Positions 10,581 to 22,769 of a stretch of DNA of 64,000 bases are shown here, piece by piece. Below the pieces are notes generated by a model. The model made no database searches, was not told the DNA's origin, and worked only from the letters and a program-made list of their open reading frames with translations. Each line of letters begins with the position of its first letter. Position 1 is the first letter of the stretch. The translations under genes and the position numbers were made by a program. Source of the stretch: Epithemia pelagica (lineage: Eukaryota > Bacillariophyta > Bacillariophyceae > Surirellales > Surirellaceae); assembly GCA_946965045.2 (NCBI GenBank), contig OX337236.1, positions 1,364,001-1,428,000 of the forward strand. The letters run 5' to 3'.

Positions 10581-12987
10581 ATGATGATGCATCGCCGTGT
10601 CCCTCGGCAAGTTTTCCTACGAGCAACCAAACAGCTCTATGGTCCTTGCCAAAAGTCGAGCTTGTCGCCTTTTCCACAAACTCGGCTCTTACTGGCCTCT
10701 CCGAACTCGATACGAACCACTGCGACCAGATCCATTGGCGTCCTCAGCAGTTCCGAATCATCAGCCAATGAACCCTCTTCATCATGGTGGGGGTTTGGAT
10801 CCCTGATGCTTGCCGTTGGTGTAGCCACTCAATGGAGAGACACAAATACGGCAGAATCCTGTGGGATTGCAGGAGTGGTGGGCACTCCCAACCATGATGC
10901 TCGGTGAGTCATGCTCGACGAAGGAACGATTGGGACTCGTTTTGGCCAACCGTTCTCACAGTTTTTCTTCTCAGAGATTTTCTTTTAGAAGGGTTATCCA
11001 TTTTGAAGAATCGCGGCTATGATAGTGCGGGTTTGGCTACGATGCGCCAAGAAGGGGGACCTCTGGTAAGTTGTGTGTGGCGAGCCAGAATCTGTTGTCT
11101 CCTTGTTTTCGTTTTCGACAAGAGGTCATGCAAATTTTGTCTGACGCATCGTCGTTGAACAGGTCATTACCAAGTTTGCTAGTGATGGGGACAAAGCAGA
11201 TTCAATTGAACTGGTTCGTGCTCATTCTCATAACTCCGAAAATCACAGCATTGGAATTGCTCATACTCGATGGGCGACACATGGAGGAAAGACAGATGAG
11301 AATGCCCATCCCCACACTGACTCATCGGGAAAAATTGCCCTCGTCCACAATGGAACATTGAATAATGCCAACGAACTTCGTCGTGAACTTCAAATGCAAG
11401 GGCACGTTTTCAGCAGTCAGACCGATACAGAAGTGATTGCCAAACTCATTGGACATTACTACAGTCAAGCAGAAGAAATCTCCGTCAAAGATGCAACGGA
11501 GAAGGCGTTAGCACGTTGCGACGGGACATGGGGACTCTGCATCGTGTGCTCTGACACTCCAGATGAGTTGATTGTTGCATGCAATGGATCTCCTTTGGTA
11601 ATTGGGATTGCAGAGGATCGTACCTTTGTTGCCAGTGAAACGGCCGCATTCAATCGCTATACCAAAAATTTTATTTCTTTGAAAGACGGTGAAATCGGTG
11701 TGTTGCACTCGGATGGACGGACTCTGGATCTGAGCCGTAAACAACTTGCTCCTGATCAAGAGGTCAAGCTTAGTCCTGACCCATTTCCTCACTGGACACT
11801 CAAAGAATTGGTGGAGCAGCCTGAAGCTTTGGCCCGAGCCTTGGGTTTTGGAGGTCGCTTGGGTTCCGATAAAATTTACCTCGGAGGTTTGGATTCAAAT
11901 ATCCAACGTCTATCCAAAATCAAGCACATGTCCCTGTCTGCGTGTGGTACGTCGTTGAATGCCGCCCGATACGGGGAACGTCTCATGAAATATCTGGGTA
12001 GCTTTGATTCTGTTTCATCCATTGACGCGGCAGAAACAGAGCCCAAAGACTTTCCATGTCCCCGGGAAGTTGAAAAGACTGGTCTGATTGTTGTCTCACA
12101 GTCAGGAGAAACAAAGGACGTGGCTCGAGTTGTCAACACTGCCATGGAACGAGGTGTGACTGTCATGTCGGTGGTAAATGCCGTTGGGAGTTTGATTGCA
12201 CGCACTACGAAAATGGGCGTCTACTGCAATGCTGGACGGGAGAATGCGGTAGCCAGTACAAAAGCTTTTACGACTCAAGTGACCGTGTTGGCATTAATTG
12301 CTGTGTGGTTTAGGCAGGTGAGAGACAAGATTGAAGGCAATCGGACACCTGCATCGGTTCATCAAGTCCGGGATGCCCTAATGCGATTGCCGATTACCTT
12401 TGGTATGGCATTAAAGACGAGAGATCATTGCAAACAGATTGCAAAGAAGCTCGAGCACAAGGAACATTGCTTTGTTTTGGGCAAAGGATACGGAGAACCT
12501 GTTGCAATGGAAGGTGCATTGAAAATCAAGGAAATGTGTTATTTGCATGCTGAAGGATACAGCGGAGGCGCACTGAAACATGGCCCCTTTGCTTTGATTG
12601 AGAACGAGAACGGCAAGTTTGGTGCAACTCCTATCATCATGTTAATTTTAGACGACCAACACTCCGCGCATATGCGAACAGCGGCGGAGGAAGTGAGGGC
12701 ACGAGGCGGCGATGTGATCATAATTACGGACAAACCCGAACTTGCGCGGGATCTGGACGATGATCCCATTATCATACCCAACAATGGACCCTTAACTGCA
12801 CTCGCTGCTGTCCTCCCGTTGCAGTTGATTGCGTATGAGCTGGCAATGCTGAGGTAAGTGTATTTCATCGCGCTATGTTTCTCGCAGTAAGCAGGATTAC
12901 TAATTGCAGCTTGTTCGGTTTCTTTTGTGAAGGCGGATCAATCCAGATACGCCCCGAAATCTTGCGAAAGCAGTAACGGTCGACTGA
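10581..12987 (+). CDS. Glutamine:fructose-6-phosphate aminotransferase (isomerizing)
   Basis: Exons 10581-10903, 10975-11065, 11163-12853 and 12933-12987 encode 719 aa. The enzyme makes glucosamine-6-phosphate from fructose-6-phosphate and glutamine, the first step toward UDP-GlcNAc. The N-terminal glutaminase domain starts at the catalytic cysteine in SCGIAGVVG (Cys94) and carries [16 protein letters not shown] and HNGTLNN. Two SIS domains follow ([31 protein letters not shown]), and the end LAKAVTVD matches the usual family tail, which needs the last splice. Unusually, about 93 residues precede the catalytic Cys: a basic Ser/Arg/Leu-rich stretch, then a hydrophobic segment at about 69-82. 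Because this class uses the N-terminal cysteine as nucleophile, the extension should be a cleaved targeting or pro-sequence. Confidence 0.95.
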
Positions 12988-13062
12988 AGCAGACAGAGCA
13001 AGCGACACATGGATACTGAAAGCTTGTTTACGTCTTCTTGAATTCTCTTCCTTCCTTATTTA

Positions 13063-16000
13063 TTACGAGTTCTCATTCCTCATAAGTTTAGCGGTCTTTT
13101 GCCCAATAGACTTGACTGCTTTTACTGCGCTAACTACGTTCCTGCCATTCAGCGTTATGCCCCCTCGTGACTGTGCTTTCTTAAGTTCTTTGATCTCTGA
13201 ACTTAGATTTTCCAGAAGCTCCAAAGTTTCCTTGCGGAAAGATGCCAGTTCAGAGTACAGCTCATTCTTCATCTGTAGCATAGCCTTTTCGTTTTGCTCT
13301 CGGCTTTCATGAGAGAGCTCTTCTAGATCCTTCCGCAACTCGTTGAGTCCTCCTTGCCAATCTTCTCTGCCAAGCAGAAGAGAACCGTCACTGTCGACTT
13401 CGAGCAAACAATGGAACCACTTCGTTTTCTCTTCAAGCCGCATCCGTGACTGAGCTGGAAGCAATGTCATATATTCAACAATAAGACCAGCCTGTTCTCT
13501 CCTCCGGTTGGCTACCGCATGGACCTGGACTCTGGCATAGCTGTCAGCTAGGATGGAAATTAAGGCGTTCAGCGCAATGACAAGAACACACGTGACGGCC
13601 AAAACAAACGTGAGAACGGCCAGCACATTCCACTCTGCATCGTACAGCATGCTGGGCTCGTAAGTACCCGTCGTCACTAGTTCAAACGTGGAAAGCAGTG
13701 ATCGACGTAGTGAACCAAACCCATCTTCGTTCACCTGGCTGAACAGAATCCGAAATGCGACAGAAAAGCCCACCAAAATCGCGCATAAAATAAAGAGAAA
13801 GCCACGGACATCCCTGAAGTTTGCAGAAAGAACTGATATCAACCACCCTGTTCCATCGAAACCCCGAAGGTATGAGATAATTTTTATTGTCATGGCAAAA
13901 GTTGTGGCAACAGCAAGGGGAATCAGGATACGCTGAGAGTAGCCTGGCAACAACTGGTATGCAACAAATGCATACACAAACACGATAGAGATGATATCGG
14001 CAATATTCCAGAAATTACGAAAGTAACCTGATCTTCTTCCCAACCTTGCCTCAACAATTTCTTTGGCACCGTAGGCAGTGTTAAGAAGAAGAACGACAAT
14101 GGCAAGTCCTTTCGTGGGTCTTTCGATGCTTTCTCCCCAAGAATCGAGACGAACGTTCGCTTCCACCAAAGCAACCCAGCATCCATAAAAGGCCATGCAT
14201 AAAAAGAAATCCATGAAGAAGAATATTCGAATGTGGTCTGTCCACAAAACCCTCAGAACTATTCCCATTGCTGCATTATCAAAAGCATCTGGGTCAGCTT
14301 TCCATAGAAGCGCGGACAAGAACTCCATGTCCCCCAACCCTGGGAGAGGAAGAACTGCTGGTGTAAGCTTCTTCTCAATGAGATCGGAGGCCGACGACGA
14401 CCACCAAGATAGAGACTCGAGAAAGTCCAGTTTAAACTCTTTTTCACCGTTTCCCCACGGATCGGAGGTCAAAGGACTGCACTTCTCGAAAACTCGATCA
14501 TTTCGCACCGAGTGCACTTGACCGTACGGAACTTTGATGAACTCTACTTCTTGTAGGATTTCGGATACAAGTTCAGGATTCATGTTGACAAGCAAGTCAA
14601 TTAATGCATCTCTGGCTTGTTTAGGGAGCCTTGATGTCAAAATGCTGGTATTATGACGGCTTTCGATTGTTCCATCAACCAAAGCACTAACAATAGAGAG
14701 CAAGAACGCACAATGTAAGCATCAAAATGAATATATCGATGCGCTTCGTCACCAAAACTTACGTAATGGCAAGCTTTAGGATCATGGGTCTCCTTACGCG
14801 AAGTGCCGTGTCAAAGAACGTTTCGTTGTTGGATCGATCGAAGGCAAAGACCGCGGTAGGATAGTCTTTCAGTATGCTCGATAATCTTTGTATGTTGTCG
14901 GAATGACCAGCTTGAATGTGCCGCTGAAGAAAGGACTCCGAATACCCACTGCGATACAACACTTCCGCCAACGCCCATTGTGGGAGTTCCGAGGTTCCCC
15001 GTTGCAGCTTCAAAGGTGCAAGATCAATGGCCAAAAAGGGCCCAAGTCGCACTATAGAGTAACTTCCTCCAGCCGATCCTAGCGCTAAATGAGCACCATC
15101 TAAACAAGAGGTAAAGGTAGCACAAGACTTCCGTGAGAAAGCCTGATGACACTGGCACGGACTTTTCTTTGATAGCGCCATTCCGAGTGACGTACCGGGT
15201 GAAAAACGAGCACAAATCGCAAAGCCCTTACAAGGTATTTGCTGGGCAAACTGGTAGAGTCCCTCCAAATACATGTTGAAATGTCCATCGTCCGTGCCTA
15301 CAATCAGATAATCTCCAATCGGACTAAATGCCAAAGTATTGATGCGACCCCCACCGGCCTTGATTTCATGGACCATTTCCGCTGCCTTGGTGTCTACTAC
15401 GGCCACGGTTCCAGCTCCATCTCCCACGACCAACAGGGCCGGATTGCGAGGATGAATGGCCAAACAACGAGCCGTTCGTGGTCTCAAAAATCTCAAAATT
15501 GTCTCCAGATTACGGTTGAGGGCGATGCACGTGTAGTCTCCGAGGGCAAGGACAATATAGATATCGTCTGAGGTAACATCATCGGACTTTTTGGAGGAAG
15601 TATGCGCGAAGGCAATATCCCACAATCTGCCATCGAGCTTCAAACTTTCTCGAGCTGGCTTCAAGTTGGAGGAATCTAGCAAATGAAGTAACTTTTGTTT
15701 GCCTCCCAGTGCAAGAATAGATCCATCTGGTGACCACATCATGGTCTTAACTCCCACTTCCAGCATGGACGTGACCTCCGTCCGCAACGACATGCTAGTT
15801 CCGCTCAAAACTGTTGCGTCCTCTTTGGTTCTCGCGTTGGCTGCCGACAAGAGTCGCAGCAGCGAAACGTGACCACTTTCGTCCACCACCGCAAGGCAAT
15901 CCTGTCTATTATTGGCATGGCAAAAGGCAACCTGAATGACGGTGGCATTAAAGTTGGCACTGGCCACTGGTTGAAAATTCTGGTCCACATCGACAACGAA

Positions 16001-17605
16001 AATGGAAGCTCCATGGGACCGCACAAGCAAGCGACCGTCGGCACTCCACGAAAGGGATGTATCCAAACCGTGTCGCGATGACAATTGAATATTGGTTAAT
16101 TCAATGGGTTGCAGATTGAGAATCGAAACCAAATGTCGTTTGGATCGAAACGCCAAAACGTCCATTCCACAATTACTCTGACTAGTGCATGGCTTCCACG
16201 ATATATCCGTGACCCAACCATTGGTTTGAAATCCCTTTATTTTCATATAGGTGGAAGAATCCAACAGCGACAAGGAACGATCGCGGCAACCCACAGCAAT
16301 GTACCGATCCAATGGATCCATCGCAATGACATTGACGGTTCCTTCCATTTTCAAACTTCGAAGCGTGGCCCATGCCGACGTATCAATAAGAGCCACTGTC
16401 TTGTCATAGCCACCGAACGTCAAAAGATTTCCAGAATGAGAAAATCTAACTGCCAAAACTGGTCCCTCGCGTTGCGTCTCCCAGAGGCAGGCTCCGTAGT
16501 CGACGACGGCCACCGGATTCGTAGCGTCACTTTTTCTGCCGTTTCGTGTCTTTGTCGTCAACTGAAACACTGCGACATGGCCACTTTTGGTACACCTCGC
16601 CATCCATCGCTTTTTGGGGTGAACACACAATCCCAGAACGGCCGAACTGTTCTGTTCGCAATCGACCGACTCTACAATCTGAAGCATCGTTCTGTCCAAG
16701 GAGAGCATCTTTACAGTACCCAGTTTGTCTCCAAAGGCAATGGCAATGGTGGAATGCAAGGGGACATGGTCCTTGATTTTTGAATGGACTGAATGGAAAA
16801 ATGCATAATCCGTCGCTCGAATTTGCCCGTCCATTCGACAGGAATACAAGAGAGACACTGCCCCGTCCACCTCAATGAGTTCATTATAGATCTGGTAGAC
16901 AAAACAATTTCCATCGAGACATCCAAAAGCAAGAAGCTGTTGCGATGGAGGTACCAGACCCATTTTCAAAGAGGACGAGGACGACGTTCGTTTTTTGATG
17001 ACGTCGTCGTTATTGGTTTCGGCTTCGACACTGTCGTCGTCGTGCAACTGGATCCATCGAATGGCCGAGACTTCATCACGAGTGGGAATGAGATAGATTC
17101 GAGTGTAGTTTCGTGTTTCGTAAAGTTCCAGGCCATCGACTGTTCCAATGGCCAGAAGCGACTCCGAGTATTGCAAGACAAAGCTCCCCGAACCAGGACG
17201 GACCTCATGGGTGACACCCGACGAAAAGGAACCGTCCATGTAGCCTTGAGGGGTAGTAGGCGCGCTATAGGAAATCCCTGCCGTTGTTTCGTCTGTTTTG
17301 AGTTTCTTTTCGCTGCGACGCAAATGCACAGACCCATCTCTCGTAATAATATTGAACATGGACGAGGCTTCCTGGTCCAAGCTTGAAGACGATCGAACAC
17401 TGTCAATGACGGGTGGACCGCCAATGGCCGCTCGAGGAGACTGTGGATCAAATCGAACACTGGCTGGTTTCTTTTCCGTCTTACTGTTCTCCTCCTTCTT
17501 GTTTGCCGTCGTGTCATCTACGACATTGTCGTCGGCATGAGGATCACAATCCAGATTTCCGGCAATGGCCGCCAAGGAAACCGCGGCAGTAAGAGGAAAC
17601 GGCAT
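13063..17605 (-). CDS. WD40 propeller protein fused to a TRP/polycystin-like ion channel
   Basis: Reading from 17605 down, the exons are 17605-15196, 15099-14763 and 14686-13063, giving 1456 aa. Residues 1 to about 915 form a long WD40-like region (repeated motifs such as FSHSGNLLTFGG, WSPDGSILALGG, FSPIGDYLIVG). Splicing out 15100-15195 restores a canonical FSPDGAHLALGS blade. Splicing at 14763/14686 joins the propellers to the membrane part. That part has six or so hydrophobic helices, a FWNIADIIS-like S3, a pore-like loop around FELVTTGTYEPS and a long S6-like helix (LVIALNALISILADSYARV), followed by a coiled coil. It resembles the TRP/polycystin ion-transport superfamily. The likely role is a non-selective or calcium channel with a large cytosolic protein-interaction module; ligand and location are unknown. 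Confidence 0.85.
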
Positions 17606-17742
17606 CGTTCCTCTTGTTGAGACTAGTACTTTTTTCAAAGTGAGATCAAGTCATCCACTGTCTGTCGGCCTCTCTTCTTCTTCCCCTTTCGTTCAACAGT
17701 TCAAGGCCCGTTTTCGCACAACAGGAACCACTTTACCCACCG

Positions 17743-18505
17743 ATGATGAGCAACCATCACCGTCATGGTGCCTTGTTGGCACGACGAGAAAGAGAGATTC
17801 CATGGCTTTACGCTTTAGCATTGAGCATTCACGACCGAAACGATGCTGCACGTGCAAAATCTTCTCGTTGGCATGAAATCCAGAGATGCACCTTAAATGC
17901 CACCATGCGTGCTGTGACAAGTACTTACAAAAGGGGCATTCGGTCTTCCAATAGTGACAAGACTGGAACGAGTTTGCAAGAACATAATCAAGACCATATA
18001 CTTAAGTATTCGGAATCCTTGCTAGCATACTACAACGCCAAATTAACTGTCGAATGAATCCCACCACGACGACACGATACGAACCATCACCACAATGGCG
18101 CACCCTTGCTCCCACAATTTCGATTCTCTTGCCTCCTCACAACGTAAAGGTGACTCAGCACGTACTCCAACTCTCAACAAACAAAGAACGGTAAGTAAAC
18201 CAAAGTGGAGATTGGAGCAATGCAGTTGCGTCCTATTTAGAGGCAGTTTGTTCGCTTGGAAAGCGTGTAACCTTTCGCTAATCATTCTTCTCCTCTGTCA
18301 CCACCAGGTCTATCGACACACATTTACCATTGCAACCATCAACATGGACGGATTTTTGATTGCCACCTTTGTCATTGGAAACTTTCTTCCCTACATGCCT
18401 ACTCCGACATCTTACCGTACATCGGAAGAAGGGATTGTCATTCCACCCCTTTATGTCTTTGAAAAGATGCAAAAAGATTTGGAAAAATACTTTCAACAAA
18501 AGTAG
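17743..18505 (+). CDS. Unresolved hypothetical locus, possibly one or two small genes
   Basis: An ATG at 17743 opens 104 codons to a stop at 18057. Its TGA overlaps the ATG at 18054 of the next frame, which reads a plausible start (MNPTTTTRYEPSPQWRTLAP) for about 46 codons. Further on, 18309-18505 reads a hydrophobic then polar C-terminus (FLIATFVIGNFLPYM and EKMQKDLEKYF), preceded by a good acceptor (CACCACCAG). Candidate donors are GTAAAG near 18144 and GTAAGT near 18190; only the first joins the 18054 frame to the C-terminal frame without a shift. No family is recognised. It is divergent from the WD40-channel gene, with about 137 bp between the starts. Confidence 0.3.
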
Positions 18506-19266
18506 ACGCTTCACCCACTTGTCGTCAACAATACCGGAGCGTGTGCTCCATCGGATTGGGCGACGTGACCACAACAACACGCGGAACAGTATGTGTGTGT
18601 ACATGAGAAAATGATTGATTCCGACAAAATGTGTTGTGTGGTGTGTATTTCACTTCTGCATGATCCCCATCCTGTTTGAATGGTTTTGGCGCTTGCCGGC
18701 AGTGGCAGTCTGTTCCACAAAACAGTGTTTTACAGGTTCCAGTCAGGAACCCTGCAACACAAAAGAGTGGTGCAAGGCTGGTATTGCCTTGGCGCGTTGT
18801 TGTCTTTACCCCTTTACCCGTACATATATCTACCGATATGGCCAACGTCTGACCAATGTACACGACGTTCATGGTCCTGTTTCTACATGAGATGCGCAAA
18901 AAGGAACATCAAGGACCTTGCATTTGCTCCATTTTTCGTCTTGTCCTGACGGTCATGTTGAATATGTTCATAAAATAGAAAACTATAGAGTCCGTACAAC
19001 ATACATTGCACTTTTTCTCGACAAGTACGAAAGGAATTATTACGGTTACCTAATCACTGTATGGTCGTAGATGTTTGTGCATGTGCGCGTTGGACGTGTC
19101 GGCCAAGGCGGTGACTAATGTCGATTCAGTCCTATATCATCATACCGCATGAATCAACACACAATCATATGATCTATTGTTGTTATCGTAACAAAACAAA
19201 GCAAACCAGAAGACATTGCCATACGCTTCTTCTTTTGCCATTTCTTCCTGTAAACTTGCAGCAGCC
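18506..19266. other. Intergenic region
   Basis: Short overlapping frames occur on both strands but none has a convincing start, composition or continuation. No repeat is seen. It contains the 3' flanks of the locus to the left and of the minus-strand TPR gene to the right. Confidence 0.45.
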
Positions 19267-21363
19267 TTAGGCAGAACCGGCCAAGGAGATTCCAGAAGAA
19301 GATGGATTCCAGGAATGGGACGAAGCGGCCAACGCTTTCTTCTGTTCCTCTTGGACGGCAATCGGTACGTCGGAGAGTTCCGGTGCCACCACCAATGTGA
19401 TGGGACGAGGTGCCATTTTGATCAGTGCCACCTGAATCAACAAAAGAGACGATAAATGAGAAACGAGGCACAAACACAATACAAATATCCGGTTTCGGTT
19501 CGCACGCCCTTTCGACGTACCGTATCGCCCCACATGACATTGGTAATTGGTCTTCGCATATCCACACCTGCGGCTTCTCGAATCACATCACCCGTTTCAA
19601 TGGTTCCTTTCCGGGCAATGGGGGAAGACGCCTTTTCGGGCGCCACAAAAATCACCCGTACAATCCCATCTGATCCTCTATTGAGTTTGATCCCCAAGGA
19701 TTCCGAAAAGAAAAATACTTTTCGTTCATCACCCACCAAAAGGGAAACCGAGTTGGCTCCCAGTTGTTGCGGCCACTGTTTCGGCATTCGGGGCATATTG
19801 GGAACTTGTTGAATCGCTTTTTCACGGGGAACAAATCGCGGCGGTGGGAGCTTGGGAACCGTGGTCGAGAAAGGATAACGCGTCGACTTGAGCGCCCGTT
19901 CCTTCTCTCCACCAATGTCCAGACTAGCAGCCTCCTCTTCCAAGGCAGCCTGAGACTTTTCATAGTACGCTTGATCAAACATTCCTAATCGGTCTCCATT
20001 TGGCAATAGACTGCGGCAGGTATCAAACGCCTCCAAGGCGCCTCGATAATCCTTCATGTAGAAAAGGGACTTGGCCAATGTCGAATAGGCAGCAGGTGAC
20101 TGAGGTTTCAGTCGAATGGCTAGTTGGGCGTCGTTTCGTGCAGACTCGTGTCGTCGGCTTCCATTCAAAGCATGCGCACGTCCCAAATGAAGTTCAGGAC
20201 TGAGATTGGGTTCACCGGGGACCAAGAAAAGAGCTGCAGTGTATTCCTCAATGGCTTCCTTGTATTGTTTGCGAGAAAGAAATCTGTTGGCACGTTTTTG
20301 GATACGCAGGGCCTCTTCGAATTCTGGATCATCCTGATCGTCATCATTATCTTCTTCGTCGCTTTCCTCGTGACGACCCATGCCTCGGTTTCGTGGAGAA
20401 TCCTCGTCATCGGAGACCAGGCGATGGTGTGTACTATGTTTCGCTGCTGCAATATGCCCCACAATAGGATTGTTTGTTCGATAGCCACCTTCCTGCACAA
20501 TGGCGGCCGCCTGCTGTAGACTGTCGGCAGTGGTGATCACGGATTGTGCCAACGTGAGTTGTGTGACAGACTCGCCAGCGACGGATTGAACGTCCTCACC
20601 GGCCTGGCGTCGTTCTTCTTTTCGTATTTGCTTTTCGTGTTTGATCTTGGCCTTTTCCAGGTAGGTGACAGTGACGCTATTGTCCGGTTCAAATTGAAGG
20701 GCATCTTGATAAGCCTGAATGGCACCGGCAAAATCTTTTTGAAAGTAGAGAGCTTGTCCCAACCGTGCATGAGCCTTTCCAAAGGTGGGAGCCAAGGCAA
20801 TGGCACGTCGAGCATCGGTAGCGGCTCCACTGTATCGCTTCAAACTCAACAGAGCAGCGGCTCGGTTCGACAAAAACACATGAGAGGAGGGGCCGACGGG
20901 GCTTAGTTGCAAAGCGGCCGAATAGGCATTGTAAGCTTTTGTGAATTCTGAATATGGAGGGAAATAGTGAGAAACAGCACCAAACATTGGGCCATCCTAA
21001 AATGAAAATCTGTGCAACATCCTAAAATGAGAATCTGTGCGACATACCTTGAGCTGCCATGTGTTTGTTTCCAAGTGCTTTCATTCGTTCGGCTTCCTTG
21101 TGCAGTTCTTCGAGTTGTGCGAGATCCATCAAGGCATCCTGTCCTCCCGCGGTGCTTTCAGCTTCTGTCTGCGACGCGTCGGAATTCGAAGAGGGTTCGT
21201 ATGCACGCATTTGAGCGACACCATGTGCAGCGTCCGAAATAGGAGTAGGACTCTCTGGAATCACATGCGGCTCGTTAGCCTCCTCTTTGGTCGTCATTCT
21301 CAGCGCGGCAGATTGGGGTGGCGACAGTGGAGGTCGTTGGTAGGATGCAGCGGCGGCACTCAT
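19267..21363 (-). CDS. TPR protein with a C-terminal PDZ-like segment
   Basis: Reading down, exons 21363-21048, 20947-19521 and 19431-19267 encode 635 aa. A disordered N-terminus leads into a TPR cluster (LEELHKEAERMKALGNKHM spliced to EFTKAYNAYSAAL, then SNRAAALLSLKRY and ARLGQALYFQKDF). An acidic linker (EESDEEDNDDDQDD) and a second TPR cluster follow (AHALNGSRRHESARNDAQLA). The C-terminal part (LGIKLNRG, TIETGDVIREA, then MAPRPITLVV after the last splice) looks like a PDZ fold. The arrangement suggests an adaptor or co-chaperone; I do not assign a specific partner. The first intron (20948-21047) contains a 25-bp tandem duplication. The ATG at 21363 is the first in frame. Confidence 0.82.
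20993..21042. repeat. 25-bp tandem duplication inside an intron
   Basis: Two adjacent 25-bp copies beginning CATCCTAAAATGA (20993-21017 and 21018-21042) differ at two positions. They lie within the first intron of the TPR gene, directly beside its donor site, and account for the intron being at the long end for this window (100 nt). Confidence 0.9.
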
Positions 21364-22769
21364 GATTCTCGGAACTTCAGTTTCAGTAGAATATCGTGAG
21401 ACGATTCCGTGAGTAGACAAGAGAGACGGTGAAGGGTCTTCTTCTCCTTGATTGCAGTTGGTTCGATGTTCTAAACCTTTCTTGCAGCAGAACAGCGGAC
21501 GCGTTCACTAACTAGATCAGGATCACAATAGTCTTCAAAGGGGACGATTCGTTATCCTGGACCGCCTTGGATGCAACAATCGTGGAAAGCCAGGTTGCTC
21601 AGACTTGCGCCGTTGTTTGCTTTTTTGTTTGTCTTGGTGGACGAACAACCACCTCGCAGATGGAATCCAGAATCAACGGACTGCTTTGTTGAGACACCAC
21701 GATGGTGTTATGATGGTCTCATCCGTTGAACACCGAACAAGTGGGTAGGCCGACCTTGTCCCCTTTCTTCTTCTACCCCTGGTCCCGCTCGCGAGTCTGT
21801 CGGTATCGAATGCGGAACGCGAATGTCTCTTGGGAGGGTACTTTTTGGAGGACTGTCCCATAGTCAGTCTTGGATACACCGTGTTTCTCGCACACCCACA
21901 GGACCAATGACTGCCTGGCGCGGAAATTTTGGATCCATTGAAACGATCTCTTCAAGACTAAAAATACGCTACACTCAGAACGTACACTATCATTGTCTTT
22001 TCCACGTGCGACTCGTACACGAACGCGGCCGACTCCCCAAAAGCGCGCCCAAAAACTTCCGCCTTGCATCCCCCAAAGATTCGCGCACCTCACGACCATT
22101 GCCATTTTGCCTTCTCACAAATCATGAACGAGACAAGAGAGTCCTGTAAATGAGGGACATTGGCGATTGGCAATTTGTTCCGCTAGCAAGACTGCCAACC
22201 ATCCCTCTTCCTCTTTTTGTTGCCCTCGATTCCACATACAATGGCGTTGTCAACATGGACAGTGACAAAACAAATAACTGTGCCTTTTGGTTTCATCATT
22301 ACGGTGGTGGAAGGATACGGAGGACCGTAGACACACTGGGACGAAACCTCTGTCGATACCAGTCCCAGCAAGGCAATTGTGACAGAATCATTCGAATGAA
22401 ATCTAGGATTGAGGGAAAACCTCAGACCTGGATTAGCACTGAGAAAGTGATGCGTCGATGACACTTCGCATAAAGCTGCCCAAGTATACATTTGTAGTAA
22501 CATCCTGTGCTGCCCATGTTCCTTCGTACCGCGGCTGCGGACAACGTGATGTAAAGGATGATGTAGAGCTTCCAATGCCCAAACCCTTTGCCATGGAAAA
22601 AATCGTAAATCCTGTGAGGTATGTTTAATCCTTACTATTCAAAGTCTTCTATTGTAGTTTACGCTCTCTCCTCAATCTACGAGTTCTATACGGTGACGTG
22701 GACTAACTAGGCAATCGACATTCCGTGAAAGATTGCAGCTTTCCATTTCAGACTGTCCACTTCAGGGAT
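21364..22769. other. Intergenic region, no supported gene
   Basis: About 1.4 kb between two minus-strand genes. Two opposed frames (22150-22461 plus and 22183-22575 minus) overlap each other and neither shows a recognisable family, a splice partner or good composition, so I do not call them. The left few hundred bases should hold the TPR gene promoter. Confidence 0.4.
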
